From positions 124,001 through 188,000 of the forward strand of contig NZ_BANR01000004.1 of NCBI RefSeq assembly GCF_000332975.1: a stretch of DNA of 64,000 nt, written 5' to 3'. A program made the position numbers and the translations under genes. The stretch is from Gordonia aichiensis NBRC 108223. Its GTDB lineage: Bacteria; Actinomycetota; Actinomycetes; Mycobacteriales; Mycobacteriaceae. Below the pieces are notes generated by a model, which was not told the origin of the DNA, ran no database searches, and saw only the letters and a list, made by a program, of their open reading frames with translations. Shown here piece after piece: positions 35,227-44,035 of this stretch; within the stretch, counting starts at the first letter, position 1; every line of letters starts with the position of its first letter.

Positions 35227-36186
35227 TCAGTTCGATGAGTTCAGGCGGATGCGGGGATCGAGCCACGCGTGGAGAACGTCGGCTAGCAGTTGAAGCACGA
35301 CGAACACTGCGACCGACAGCAGGACAAGGACCTGGACGAGGGGATAGTCGCGCGCGAAGATGCCTTGTTCGGTCAGGAGTCCAAGCCCGGGCCAGCCGAA
35401 GATGGCTTCGACGAGGATTGCACCGCCGAGCAGTCCGCCCGTGACCAGTCCGAGTGCGGTGAGACTTGGCGGCAATGCATTACGCAGCGCGCTATGGATC
35501 ACGATGTCGCGCTTGGGCACTCCGAGTGCGCGCGCGGTGGTGGAATACGGCTGGCGCAGTTCGGTCCGCAGCGCCTCGGTGAGGAATCGGGCGAGGGTCG
35601 CGCCCGCAGGCAGGGCCAGGGCCAGGGCGGGGAGCAGTAGATACTGTGCGGTGATCGTGGGGTCGGCGAACAGTCCGTCCGGTGGAGTCCCGCCGGCGGG
35701 CAGCAGACGCCAGTGGACGCCGAGCAGAAGGATCAACACCGTGCTCACGACGAACGTCGGGACCGCGATCGCGACCGCATTGACGCTTGTGACGATGGCA
35801 TTCACGGCGCGGTTGTCGACGATCGTCGCAGCCAGACTCAGCGCGAGTGCGAGGAGGATGGCGAGCACCAACGCGGTGACGGTGAGCAGCACGGTGTGCA
35901 CGAGTCCGAACGACACGAGTGAGCCGATATCGCCACCCACCTGGTAGCTCTTGCCGAGATCGAGCGTGGCGATGCCCGCGATCCACGTGGCGTACTGGGC
36001 GAAGAAGCCTCGATCGAGGCCGAGGTCGTGCCGGATCGCCGCCACTTGTTCAGGTGTGGCGTCCGGTCCCGCCAGCGCCGATTCCGGCCCGCCCGGGATG
36101 AGCCGGACGATGGCGAAGATCAATACCGACGCCACGAACAGCACCAGGATCGCCGTGGGTATGCGGCGCAACAGGTATCCGGTCAT
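35227..36186 (-). CDS. Peptide/nickel-type ABC transporter permease (DppB-like)
   Basis: The 319-residue product starts MTGYLLRRIPTAILVLFVAS, the standard DppB N-terminus, and has about six membrane segments and TARALGVPKRDIVIHSALRN as the ATPase-contact motif. ATG 36186 overlaps the stop of the binding-protein gene by one base (TGATG), so translation is coupled. A longer frame to 36252 would run into that gene and is rejected. Confidence 0.9.
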   Translation of the reverse strand: MTGYLLRRIPTAILVLFVASVLIFAIVRLIPGGPESALAGPDATPEQVAAIRHDLGLDRGFFAQYATWIAGIATLDLGKSYQVGGDIGSLVSFGLVHTVLLTVTALVLAILLALALSLAATIVDNRAVNAIVTSVNAVAIAVPTFVVSTVLILLLGVHWRLLPAGGTPPDGLFADPTITAQYLLLPALALALPAGATLARFLTEALRTELRQPYSTTARALGVPKRDIVIHSALRNALPPSLTALGLVTGGLLGGAILVEAIFGWPGLGLLTEQGIFARDYPLVQVLVLLSVAVFVVLQLLADVLHAWLDPRIRLNSSN

Positions 36187-37778
36187 CAGGAGTTCCGTCC
36201 TTGGGTGTTGAGGTAGGTCTCGCCGAGATGTAGTTGGGCACGTCTGTCCCAATCGATGTTGCCGACGGCAGGTGACGCGGCGGATTGCTGAAACACCACG
36301 CCGATCTCGACGAGGAACAGATCGTTGAGCCAGATGTCGTCGAGCTGCCGATAGGCGGCGAGCGCTGCGTGCGACGTCGGGTCGGGGGCGTTCCAGGCGG
36401 CGCCGGCTGCCTTGGCGTAGTCGGGGTTGACGTAGTTCGACGAATTCTTCGCCGCGTTGAACGGGTAGGCCGAGACCGCGAGTGTCGACGGTGTGAACTG
36501 AGCAAAACCGTGCTGCAGCAGCCAGATTCCGTCGAACTTGCCACTGATCAGCTTCGACGACTGCACCGTGTTGTCGTTGGGACGCAACTGCACCGGGATG
36601 CCTACGTCCTTGAGGTTGGACTGCACGATCTGCGCCACCACACGGTCGACGCCCTGCGTGGAGTAGTCGAGAGTAATGGGCGCAACCGGTCCGTGCTCGG
36701 CGACGAGTCGTCGTGCCTTGTCCACATCACGTGTGTAGGTCGTGTTCTTGGACGCGTCGTAGGCCGGAGACCACTTGGGCCAGGGCAGGTTCACGACATA
36801 GCCGCTGCCGCGGAACACGTCGTTGATGATGCGTTCACGGTCGATCGAGAAGGCGATCGCTGTGCGCAGGCGCACGTCGGAGAGTGCGGGATTGGTCACG
36901 TTGATCCCCACGTACTCCTGACTCTCGGCGCCGGTGTAGGTGATGGCACTGAAGCCGTATCGGCGTGTTGCCAGTTCCTGGTCGTGATTGTTGAGGCCGT
37001 ATGCCAGATCGATCTGGCCGGTGCGCAGTCGTGTGTAGAGGGCCTGTTGGTCGGTGATGATGTCGAGGTCGATGGCATCGAGGTTGGCACGCGGGCCCCA
37101 GTAGGAGTCGTTGCGTACCAGGTGAACATCGGAGTTCGGTTGCCATGAGGCGAATCTGAAGGGGCCGGTGCCGTTGAACACCGTGCCCGCGCGCAAGCCG
37201 TCGAGCGTGTTGCCGTCGATGATCGGTGCCGAGTCGAGCAGGTCGAAGATGTTGCTCAGCGGGTGGTCGAAGGTCAAGACCACGCGATGCGGGTTGCTGG
37301 TGTCGTAGCCGGTGATGGCCGCAGCGGTCCGCTTGAACTGCGGAGTCCACGGCCCTGCCGTGTACGCCTTCAGCGAGCTCTCGACGTCGGCGGAGGTGAA
37401 GGCGCGGCCGTCGTGATAGCGCACGTCGTCGCGTAGATCGAGCGCCAGCGAGCGGCCGTCGGGCGCGAGCTGCCAGCGTGTCGCGAGCGACGGGCGGACG
37501 GTCAGATCGTCACGCGAGTACCGGATGAGGGTGTCGAAGACATTCGACACCACATGGCCGTTCATGCTGCCCGTGCCGATCTGCAGGAAGGTCTTCGGGC
37601 TCAGATCGTTGAGCACTCCCACCCGCAGGGTGCCGCCCTGTGGCGGCTTGTGTCCCGGTGGCAGCGCGGTAGCCGTGGAGTTCTCCTGCTGGGCCACGGC
37701 CGAGGTGCAGGCGGTTGCCGTCCCGATCGTCAACAGTGCGACGACAGCGAGAAGCGCGGCTCGTGTGCGAATGGGCAT
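36186..37778 (-). CDS. Family 5 extracellular solute-binding lipoprotein
   Basis: The 530-residue precursor has a signal peptide (RTRAALLAVVALLTIGTATAC) ending at a lipobox cysteine, then the SBP_bac_5 fold (GGTLRVGVLNDLSPKTFLQI; LATRWQLAPDGRSLALDLRDDVRYHDG). It captures the substrate of the Dpp-type importer outside the membrane. ATG 37778 is chosen because the signal peptide begins there; the frame is open to 38162 but that part is Arg/Pro-rich and not protein-like. It is divergent from the sulfatase gene across 266 bp. Confidence 0.88.
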   Translation of the reverse strand: MPIRTRAALLAVVALLTIGTATACTSAVAQQENSTATALPPGHKPPQGGTLRVGVLNDLSPKTFLQIGTGSMNGHVVSNVFDTLIRYSRDDLTVRPSLATRWQLAPDGRSLALDLRDDVRYHDGRAFTSADVESSLKAYTAGPWTPQFKRTAAAITGYDTSNPHRVVLTFDHPLSNIFDLLDSAPIIDGNTLDGLRAGTVFNGTGPFRFASWQPNSDVHLVRNDSYWGPRANLDAIDLDIITDQQALYTRLRTGQIDLAYGLNNHDQELATRRYGFSAITYTGAESQEYVGINVTNPALSDVRLRTAIAFSIDRERIINDVFRGSGYVVNLPWPKWSPAYDASKNTTYTRDVDKARRLVAEHGPVAPITLDYSTQGVDRVVAQIVQSNLKDVGIPVQLRPNDNTVQSSKLISGKFDGIWLLQHGFAQFTPSTLAVSAYPFNAAKNSSNYVNPDYAKAAGAAWNAPDPTSHAALAAYRQLDDIWLNDLFLVEIGVVFQQSAASPAVGNIDWDRRAQLHLGETYLNTQGRNS

Positions 37779-37856
37779 GGTGTTCGGAGTCTCTTCCGTC
37801 CGAGGGGTTGGGGGGTCGCTCGTGCCGCAGCGGGGGCCGAGGCGTCGACCGGACGA

Positions 37857-37878
37857 CGTATGGCCGGGTAGGCATACG
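37857..37878. promoter_or_regulatory. Inverted repeat CGTATG-N10-CATACG between binding protein and sulfatase genes
   Basis: Perfect 6-bp arms in the divergent spacer, 79 bp before the binding-protein start. It may be an operator serving one or both operons. The evidence is symmetry and position only. Confidence 0.35.
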
Positions 37879-37961
37879 GCGTCGGATAGCAGCAACTGTG
37901 CTGGTTTGCAGACGACCAATTCAAGCCGATGGCGACTTTCCCGGCAGCGTCGGAGAAAGGG

Positions 37962-37990
37962 TTGACAGAGCGTCGGGTCGTGCGAATGGT
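37962..37990 (+). promoter_or_regulatory. Possible promoter of the sulfatase operon
   Basis: TTGACA (37962-37967) matches the -35 consensus; 17 bp further is AATGGT (37985-37990), a poor -10. A start here would leave a leader of about 45-50 nt. Confidence 0.3.
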
Positions 37991-38044
37991 GTGTGAGGCA
38001 CAACCGCGGACGGCGAGGTTCGTGCGATATCCAAGGAGCAGGTG

Positions 38045-40387
38045 ATGACCGGAAGCAGCGGCGAAATACCCGACTATGCACGGGGATACGAGGAATTCGA
38101 GGGTCGCGTTGGCCGCACCTCGTCGCAATCGACACCCTGGTGGAAACCCGAACCGAGCGCACCGGCAGGCGCGCCGAACATTGTCGTCGTACTCATCGAC
38201 GACATGGGTTACTCCGACATCTCCCCGTTCGGTGCGGAGATCGACACCCCCCACATCGCAGCGCTGGCCGAGCGCGGATTCCGGCTGTCGAACTACCACA
38301 CGACGCCGGTCTGTTCACCCGCCCGGGCCGCCCTGCTCACCGGACTCAATCCGCATCGCGCGGGCTACGGCAGTGTGGCCAACTCCGATCCGGGTTTCCC
38401 CGGTCTGCGGCTCGAACTCGCCGACGACGTGCTCTCGCTTCCGGAGATCCTGCGTGCCAACGGGTATGCCACCTACGCCGTCGGCAAGTGGCATCTCGCG
38501 CGGGACGCCAACATGAGTCCGGGTCGCACGCGCGACTCGTGGCCGCTACAGCGCGGGTTCGACTCGTACTACGGCTCACTCGAAGGGCTGAACTCGTTCT
38601 TCTACCCGAACCAACTCATCGCCGACAATTCGGTCGTCGACGTCGACGAATATCCCGATGACTACTACGTGACCGACGATCTCACCGATCGCGCTGTTGC
38701 GCAGATCAAGTCGCTGCGCGCACACGATGCCGAGAAGCCCTTCTTCCTCTACTTCGCGCACATCGCAATGCACGGTCCGCACCAGGTCAAGGAATCCGAT
38801 CTCGACAAGTATCGCGGCACGTACTCCCAGGGGTGGGACGTGGTGCGGCAGCGACGATCCGACCGCCAGGTCGCCGAAGGACTGTTCGATCCGGATACAC
38901 CGATCGCGGAGCGCAATACCGAGCCCGGGTACGACGCGCCGCCCTGGGATGAGCTCGATGCGTCGGAGCAGCAGCGGTTCGCGAAGTACCAGGAGGTCTA
39001 TGCGGCCATGGTCGATTCGGTCGATCAGAGCGTCGGACGCATCGTCGACACCCTGACCGAACTCGGCGAACTCGACAACACGATCATCGTGTTCACGTCC
39101 GACAACGGAGGCACTGCTGAGGGTGGACCGGTCGGAACCCGCTCGTACTTCAGCCAATTCGTGCACGGTCCGGTGCCGGAGGATTGGGAACGCGACGTTC
39201 CGCACGACGAGGAACTCATCGGCAGTGCGGCTCTCGGGGTGCACTATCCGCGCGGCTGGGGCCAGGCGTCGAACACGCCGTTCCGCTTCTACAAGGGGCA
39301 GACATTCGCCGGCGGCGTGCGAGTGCCGTTCGTGCTGTCGTGGCCACAGGGCTTGCCGCGCGACGCTGCCGACACCGGCGTGCGGCGACAGTATGCGTAC
39401 GTGACGGATCTGGTGCCGACGCTGCTCGAGTTGGCAGGGGTCGAGGCGCCGACCGAGCGGCACGGCACACCGGCACAGCCGCGCGACGGTGTCAGTGCCG
39501 CAGGCTTTCTGCGCGATCGGCATGCGACGTCCGATCACACCGAGCAGTACGCGGAATTCGGCGGCCACCGGGGGTTCTATCGGGACGGGTGGAAACTGCT
39601 GTCGCTGCACCGGTCACCGGATCGCGTCGACGATCCCGAGTGGGAGCTCTACGACATGGCGTCCGACCCGGCGGAGACACGCGATGTGGCTGCCGAGCAT
39701 CCCGAACTGGTCGCCGAACTGGCGCGCGCATGGGACGAAGCCGCTTGGCGCAACACTGTTTTCCCGCTCTACGATTCGCCCGCCGATCAGGTGCGGCGGC
39801 GACCAGACGAAGACCGCTACAGCGACCCGGTGCGCATTCTCGCGGGTACGCCGACACTCGAGCGGTACCGGTCGAGCAAACTGATCGCGTACCGCGACTT
39901 CGACATCGAGGTCGAGTTGCGCGACTGGACTGTCGGTGACGAAGGCGTGCTGGTCGCGCACGGTGATCCGCAGGGCGGGTACGTGTTGTACGTCGAGGAT
40001 GGGACGGCGCACTTCGTGTTCAACAGTTATGGCCGTATCGCCCGCGTATCGGGTGAACTGCCCGCCGGCGCCGACACGATCGTGCTGCGCGCCGTCGCCA
40101 CGCCTCAGGTGCGGTGGGATTTCGTGATCGAGGCGTCGGCCGGTGGGCAGTCAGAGGTGATCGCCAAGTTGGACAACCAGTTCCAACTCGTGGGAATGGC
40201 CCCGTGGACGGGCATCTCGGTTGGTCTCGATGCGCGCGGGCCAGTCGACGTCGACCTGCGGGCGCGGCGGGGAGTGTTCCGCTTCGGTCCCGCGCTGCGG
40301 GCGGTGACCTACCGGCCGGGTGCGGTGCGTGTGCCCGCGGGTATTCGTCGTGAGATCGACGAACGCGCCGAGTACCACGCTGACTGA
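38045..40387 (+). CDS. Formylglycine-dependent sulfatase (arylsulfatase family)
   Basis: The 780-residue enzyme releases sulfate from sulfate esters. The activation motif is CSPAR (Cys90), the site converted to formylglycine. Metal-binding residues are in VVLIDDMGYSD (Asp52, Asp53), and VFTSDNGG and VGKWHLA are also present. No signal peptide is seen, so it is probably cytoplasmic. About 200 residues beyond the catalytic domain form a beta-rich extension. ATG 38045 follows AAGGAG at a spacing of 6 nt. The TauD-like dioxygenase follows 99 bp later on the same strand. Confidence 0.93.
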   Translation: MTGSSGEIPDYARGYEEFEGRVGRTSSQSTPWWKPEPSAPAGAPNIVVVLIDDMGYSDISPFGAEIDTPHIAALAERGFRLSNYHTTPVCSPARAALLTGLNPHRAGYGSVANSDPGFPGLRLELADDVLSLPEILRANGYATYAVGKWHLARDANMSPGRTRDSWPLQRGFDSYYGSLEGLNSFFYPNQLIADNSVVDVDEYPDDYYVTDDLTDRAVAQIKSLRAHDAEKPFFLYFAHIAMHGPHQVKESDLDKYRGTYSQGWDVVRQRRSDRQVAEGLFDPDTPIAERNTEPGYDAPPWDELDASEQQRFAKYQEVYAAMVDSVDQSVGRIVDTLTELGELDNTIIVFTSDNGGTAEGGPVGTRSYFSQFVHGPVPEDWERDVPHDEELIGSAALGVHYPRGWGQASNTPFRFYKGQTFAGGVRVPFVLSWPQGLPRDAADTGVRRQYAYVTDLVPTLLELAGVEAPTERHGTPAQPRDGVSAAGFLRDRHATSDHTEQYAEFGGHRGFYRDGWKLLSLHRSPDRVDDPEWELYDMASDPAETRDVAAEHPELVAELARAWDEAAWRNTVFPLYDSPADQVRRRPDEDRYSDPVRILAGTPTLERYRSSKLIAYRDFDIEVELRDWTVGDEGVLVAHGDPQGGYVLYVEDGTAHFVFNSYGRIARVSGELPAGADTIVLRAVATPQVRWDFVIEASAGGQSEVIAKLDNQFQLVGMAPWTGISVGLDARGPVDVDLRARRGVFRFGPALRAVTYRPGAVRVPAGIRREIDERAEYHAD

Positions 40388-40486
40388 TCGGCACAAGGTT
40401 GTGATCGTCGTGGGCGAGAACCTGTCGCGCAGCGTCGATCAATGGGGAAATCGAAGAAACGACGATAGTTCAAAAGGAGTGCACCA

Positions 40487-41470
40487 GTGACACTGACCGA
40501 CATCGAACAACGCACCGACAGCGCATCCGCGGCACAAGCTCTCTACGACGCCGGATCGATCACCGTCACCAAGCTCGGCGAGAACATCGGCGCAAAGATC
40601 GACGGCGTTCGGCTCGGCGGAGACCTCGCCGACGAGCAGATCGAGGCTATCCGCACCGCCCTGGCGGTCAACAAGGTCATCGCGTTCACCGGGCAGGACC
40701 ACCTCGACGACGAGACGCAGTACGCATTCGCCTCACTGCTCGGTGAGCCCACTGCGCCCCACCCGACCGTGACATCGCGTGGCGACCAGCTGTTGACCAT
40801 CGAAGGTGCGGCCAACAGTTGGCACAGCGACGTGACCTTTGTCGATCGCATCCCCAAGGCATCGTTGCTGCGGCCGATCGTGCTTCCGACGTACGGTGGC
40901 GCAACCACCTGGGCGTCGACCGTCGCCGCCTACGAGCAGTTGCCCAAGCCACTGCGTTCGCTCGTCGACGACCTGTGGGCCACACATTCCAACCTGTACG
41001 ACTATGTGGGACAGAAGGAACCGTCGGGCGGCGTCGACGTCGCGCAGAAGGCTGAGCACTACGCGGAGTTCACCAGCTCCGAGTACGAGACCCTGCATCC
41101 GGTTGTCCGTGTGCACCCGGAGACCGGTGAGCGCAGCCTGCTGCTCGGTCACTTCGCCAAGGAGTTCCGCGGTCTCAAGGCGTCGGAGTTCGCGAATCTG
41201 TACCAGCTGCTGCAGGCACGAATCACCAAGCTGGAGAACACCTTCCGCTGGAACTGGAGCTACGGTGACCTGGTGATCTGGGACAACCGGGCCACCCAGC
41301 ACTACGGCATCGCAGATTTCGGCAACCAGAAGCGGCAGCTGCATCGGATCACCCTCGCCGGTGACGTCCCCGTCGACATCAACGGCCGGCACAGCCAGAT
41401 ACTGAAGGGCGACGCCTCGCACTACTCCTCGGTGGAGGACTCGAAGCGACTGCGAGCGTTTGCTGCCTGA
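40487..41470 (+). CDS. TauD/TfdA-family Fe(II)/2-oxoglutarate dioxygenase, alkylsulfatase (AtsK)-like
   Basis: The 327-residue product has the iron facial triad His113-x-Asp115 (SWHSDVTF) and His272 (NRATQHYG), with the 2-oxoglutarate arginine Arg287 (QLHRITLAG). Members of this family split taurine, alkyl sulfates or 2,4-D by hydroxylation next to the leaving group. Linkage to a sulfatase and an importer favours an alkyl sulfate or sulfonate. GTG 40487 follows AAAAGGAG at 8 nt. A strong terminator lies 30 bp after the stop, ending the two-gene unit. Confidence 0.9.
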   Translation: MTLTDIEQRTDSASAAQALYDAGSITVTKLGENIGAKIDGVRLGGDLADEQIEAIRTALAVNKVIAFTGQDHLDDETQYAFASLLGEPTAPHPTVTSRGDQLLTIEGAANSWHSDVTFVDRIPKASLLRPIVLPTYGGATTWASTVAAYEQLPKPLRSLVDDLWATHSNLYDYVGQKEPSGGVDVAQKAEHYAEFTSSEYETLHPVVRVHPETGERSLLLGHFAKEFRGLKASEFANLYQLLQARITKLENTFRWNWSYGDLVIWDNRATQHYGIADFGNQKRQLHRITLAGDVPVDINGRHSQILKGDASHYSSVEDSKRLRAFAA

Positions 41471-41499
41471 TCCTGCTCACCAGAAAGTTTCTGGATGAG

Positions 41500-41547
41500 T
41501 GCACGAGATGCGGTCGGACCATGGGCTGGGTCCGGCCGCATCGTGCA
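41500..41547 (+). terminator. Long hairpin terminator after the dioxygenase gene
   Basis: Arms at 41500-41520 and 41529-41547 pair almost throughout (TGCACGA/TCGTGCA outer, CGGACC/GGTCCG inner; one bulged base and one wobble pair) with an 8-nt loop. Confidence 0.75.
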
Positions 41548-41606
41548 TTGGCGGGAGCGTCGTCGAACCTGTGGATGACGTGGGTGGCCTGACGGATATG
41601 TCGAAC

Positions 41607-41612
41607 TAGACT
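41607..41612 (+). promoter_or_regulatory. -10 box TAGACT
   Basis: It is 7 nt before ATG 41620 of the small lipoprotein gene; no ribosome binding site is present. Confidence 0.5.
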
Positions 41613-41619
41613 TCGCCGT

Positions 41620-42048
41620 ATGTCGATGAGTGCGAAGTTCGGAGTGTGTTGTGGTGCGGTCGCTGTGCTGACCCTTGCGGGGTGCTCATCGTCGGGACAG
41701 CCTGTGGCCAAGAGGGCTTCAGCAGACGCGCCGAATTCGGTGTCCGCGGCGTCCGAGACTTCTGCGGCGGCGCAACCGACCGGTGCGTCCGTCGGGACTG
41801 CGACGATGGAGGTCACCGGAGGTTCGGCCCCCGTCACCATCCGGTATCGCATCAACGGCGGACCGGAGACCACCGAGACCTCGGTGACCCTGCCGTGGAG
41901 CAAGGACTACACCGTCTACAACGAGGTGCCGTCGAGCGTCAGTGTCACCGGGGGCGGCGAGGTCACGTGCACGATCATGATGGGCCGGAGCCTGGTCTCC
42001 TACAAGACCGAGACCAACCCGACCTGCGAGTTCGCGTACTACGGCTGA
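41620..42048 (+). CDS. Small exported lipoprotein, MmpS-like beta domain
   Basis: The 142-residue precursor has a signal peptide ending in the lipobox LAGC (Cys22), a Ser/Ala-rich linker, and an 80-residue beta-rich domain (ITIRYRINGGPETTETSVTL; PWSKDY; GGGEVTCTIMMG). The LPW and VTC-I elements resemble the periplasmic part of MmpS transport accessory proteins, but no MmpL gene is nearby. Two cysteines in the mature domain could form a disulfide. It should lie on the outer face of the membrane. Confidence 0.65.
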   Translation: MSMSAKFGVCCGAVAVLTLAGCSSSGQPVAKRASADAPNSVSAASETSAAAQPTGASVGTATMEVTGGSAPVTIRYRINGGPETTETSVTLPWSKDYTVYNEVPSSVSVTGGGEVTCTIMMGRSLVSYKTETNPTCEFAYYG

Positions 42049-42178
42049 GGTGCTCCGCAGAAACCTACGTGCTGTGGGTGGCTCGTCCGTACCGGTACGG
42101 ACCGGGTGTCTGAGAGGCGCAACTTTCTGCGCAACGCCGGGCGAAGTGAGCGGTCGGGCGTCGTGACCCGACCTGCGG

Positions 42179-42251
42179 AGCCGCCTAGGAGAATCGAACT
42201 CCTGACCTATTCATTACGAGTGAATCGCTCTACCGACTGAGCTAAGGCGGC
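42179..42251 (-). tRNA. tRNA-Thr (anticodon CGT)
   Basis: Read on the minus strand, the 73-nt cloverleaf has acceptor arms GCCGCCT/AGGCGGC, a D-arm with AGCTCAGTCGGTAGAGC, an anticodon loop CTCGTAA closed by ATTCA/TGAAT, and a T-arm with GGTTCGA-type loop AGTTCGATT. The anticodon CGT reads ACG. CCA is not encoded. No integrase or attachment-site duplication of the 3' end is visible nearby. Confidence 0.95.
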
Positions 42252-42324
42252 GTGCTGCGCGAGGCAGCGCTCACGAGTGTAGCGAGCGAGCACGGAGGAA
42301 CCAAAACCGGGCGTCGCGGACGTG

Positions 42325-43179
42325 TCAGAACGGAAAGTCGCGGCCGCACGGCACCGCGACAGTCGACGTCGGGTCGAGTGCGTTCTGGATCAGCGCGGCG
42401 ACCGTCGGCGAGTAGATCATGCCGAGATGTCCGACCTCCGACGCGGGGCACACGTCCTGCACGACGACGTTTGTGACGTTCTGCGCAGGCTCCATCAGCG
42501 CGTTGCGCAGCGGAAACACCACTTCGTCGTGTGTGGTGGCCAGGTTGGCGTAGCGAATGTTCGGGTGGTTGGGCCCGTTGTCGCCCTCGCCCGGCGGCGG
42601 TGGCGTCCCGCCGAACGAGTAGCCGCGATTGGCGCCCGACACGTTGACCATGGTGCCGACCTGCTCGGCTCTGTCGGGCAGTTGGGTGACCGACTGTGCA
42701 ACCGCGGCACCCTGGGAATGGCCGACCAGATCGACGGTTGTCGCGCCGGTCGTCTTCCTCACGTGATCGATGAAGTCGGCCAACTGGTGGGTCGACGTCG
42801 CCCTGGGGCCGAGTCCACCGACCGAACCGCTGCCGGGCACCTGACCGAAGGTGAACGTATAGACACAGAAACCGGCGTTGGCCAGGGTCGGCGCGAGAAA
42901 TGACCACGCCGACGCCTGATTCGACGCGGTGCCGTGCACCAGGATGACCGGATCGCGGTCGTAGCGATCATGGCAGTCGGGCCTGTTCGCGCCCGCCGGA
43001 GCTCTGTCCGCCGGCCCTGTGAGCCCATCGCGTTGTGCGGCCACGACATCGGTCGTGACCGGATACGGAGTTGCGGACGCCGGACCGACGCCGAGGATCG
43101 TCGCCGCGAACCCTATCGCCAGTACCGCCGCCGCATGAACGCGCGGGCGCATTTCACGATGATCGCAGAATCGGAGCAT
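42325..43179 (-). CDS. Secreted alpha/beta hydrolase, lipase-like
   Basis: The 284-residue precursor has a signal peptide (AAVLAIGFAATILG, cleavage near ASA-TP). The hydrolase fold shows the oxyanion-type VILVHGTASNQASAW and the nucleophile motif GHSQGA. A late His in SEVGHLGM is the probable catalytic base, with an Asp or Glu between. It resembles secreted actinobacterial lipases/esterases (class 2 lipase type). ATG 43179 or ATG 43152 could start it; neither has a clear ribosome binding site. It lies downstream of and apart from the tRNA, on the same strand. Confidence 0.82.
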   Translation of the reverse strand: MLRFCDHREMRPRVHAAAVLAIGFAATILGVGPASATPYPVTTDVVAAQRDGLTGPADRAPAGANRPDCHDRYDRDPVILVHGTASNQASAWSFLAPTLANAGFCVYTFTFGQVPGSGSVGGLGPRATSTHQLADFIDHVRKTTGATTVDLVGHSQGAAVAQSVTQLPDRAEQVGTMVNVSGANRGYSFGGTPPPPGEGDNGPNHPNIRYANLATTHDEVVFPLRNALMEPAQNVTNVVVQDVCPASEVGHLGMIYSPTVAALIQNALDPTSTVAVPCGRDFPF

Positions 43180-43270
43180 CCCCGAGAGGTAACGCCTCCG
43201 ATCCGTGAACGGGCGGCAACTGATTCGTCTCGATCCTCACCATCTCGAATCGGTGAGTGGCGATCCGACG

Positions 43271-43276
43271 TACCGT
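43271..43276 (+). promoter_or_regulatory. -10 box TACCGT
   Basis: It is 6 nt before ATG 43283, which decides the start of the PCD-glyoxalase fusion gene. Confidence 0.5.
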
Positions 43277-43282
43277 CGGCTC

Positions 43283-43984
43283 ATGGCCCCGTCTCCCCGA
43301 AAGCCCGTCACCGCCGCGGATGCCTCCACCAGGCTGTCTGACCCGTGGAGAGTGATCGGAAACAGTGTCCGTGCCGGGTACAACACACAATCGATGGCCC
43401 GCGGCGTGCGTTTTCTGCATCGGATCGCACAGGAAGCCGAGATCGCCGACCATCACCCTGATATCGATTTGCGCTACGGCACAATACATCTGACCATCTC
43501 GACGCACAGTTCCCATCGGATCACCGAAGCCGATGTCGGGCTCGCGAATCTCATTGCCCAGATCGCGCGCGAGCTCGAGCTCGAACCACTCTCGATTCCC
43601 GAGACCCGCTTCGATGTTGCCATCGACGCTCTCGACATCGACAGAATCCGACCCTTCTGGCTCGCTGTGCTCGGCTACACGCAACTCGACGGCGAGGCGC
43701 GCGAGCTCGCAGCGGCCGACCTCGTCGATCCCGCGGGCCGACTACCCGCGATCTGGTTCCAGCAGATGGACTCCGAACGGTCGCAGCGCAACCGCATACA
43801 CATCGACCTGTGGATCCCTCACGATGAGGTCGACGCACGCCTGCAGGCCGCCCGCGACGCCGGCGGGACCCTGGTCAGCGACGAGTTCGCCCCCTCCTGG
43901 TGGGTGCTGGCCGACGCCGAGGGCAACGAGGTGTGTCTGTGTACCTGGCAGGAGCGCGCCGACAAGGGGTTCATCGGGGCGTGA
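43283..43984 (+). CDS. Pterin carbinolamine dehydratase-like domain fused to a glyoxalase-like domain
   Basis: In the 233-residue product, residues about 10-95 resemble 4a-hydroxytetrahydrobiopterin dehydratase (VRFLHRIAQEAEIADHHPDI, then DLRYGTIHLTIST; the HHPD is the catalytic-site pattern). Residues about 110-230 are a glyoxalase/VOC-like domain (RFDVAIDALDIDRIRPFWLA; NRIHIDLWIPHDEV). The frame is open 78 bp further upstream, but TACCGT-N6-ATG supports 43283. The combination recurs in actinobacteria; a substrate is not known to me. No phenylalanine hydroxylase gene is in the window. Confidence 0.72.
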   Translation: MAPSPRKPVTAADASTRLSDPWRVIGNSVRAGYNTQSMARGVRFLHRIAQEAEIADHHPDIDLRYGTIHLTISTHSSHRITEADVGLANLIAQIARELELEPLSIPETRFDVAIDALDIDRIRPFWLAVLGYTQLDGEARELAAADLVDPAGRLPAIWFQQMDSERSQRNRIHIDLWIPHDEVDARLQAARDAGGTLVSDEFAPSWWVLADAEGNEVCLCTWQERADKGFIGA

Positions 43985-44035
43985 GACACCCGGACGGTCG
44001 CCGTGTTGCGTTCGACGTCTGCGACGACCCGCGTG

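Noticed and set aside
37779..38162. N-terminal extension of the family 5 binding protein up to 38162
   Set aside because: The added 128 residues are Arg/Ser/Pro-rich and would hide the lipoprotein signal peptide, which begins at the ATG at 37778.
42179..42260. Integrative element attachment site at tRNA-Thr
   Set aside because: No integrase or excisionase and no second copy of the tRNA 3' end were found in the flanks.
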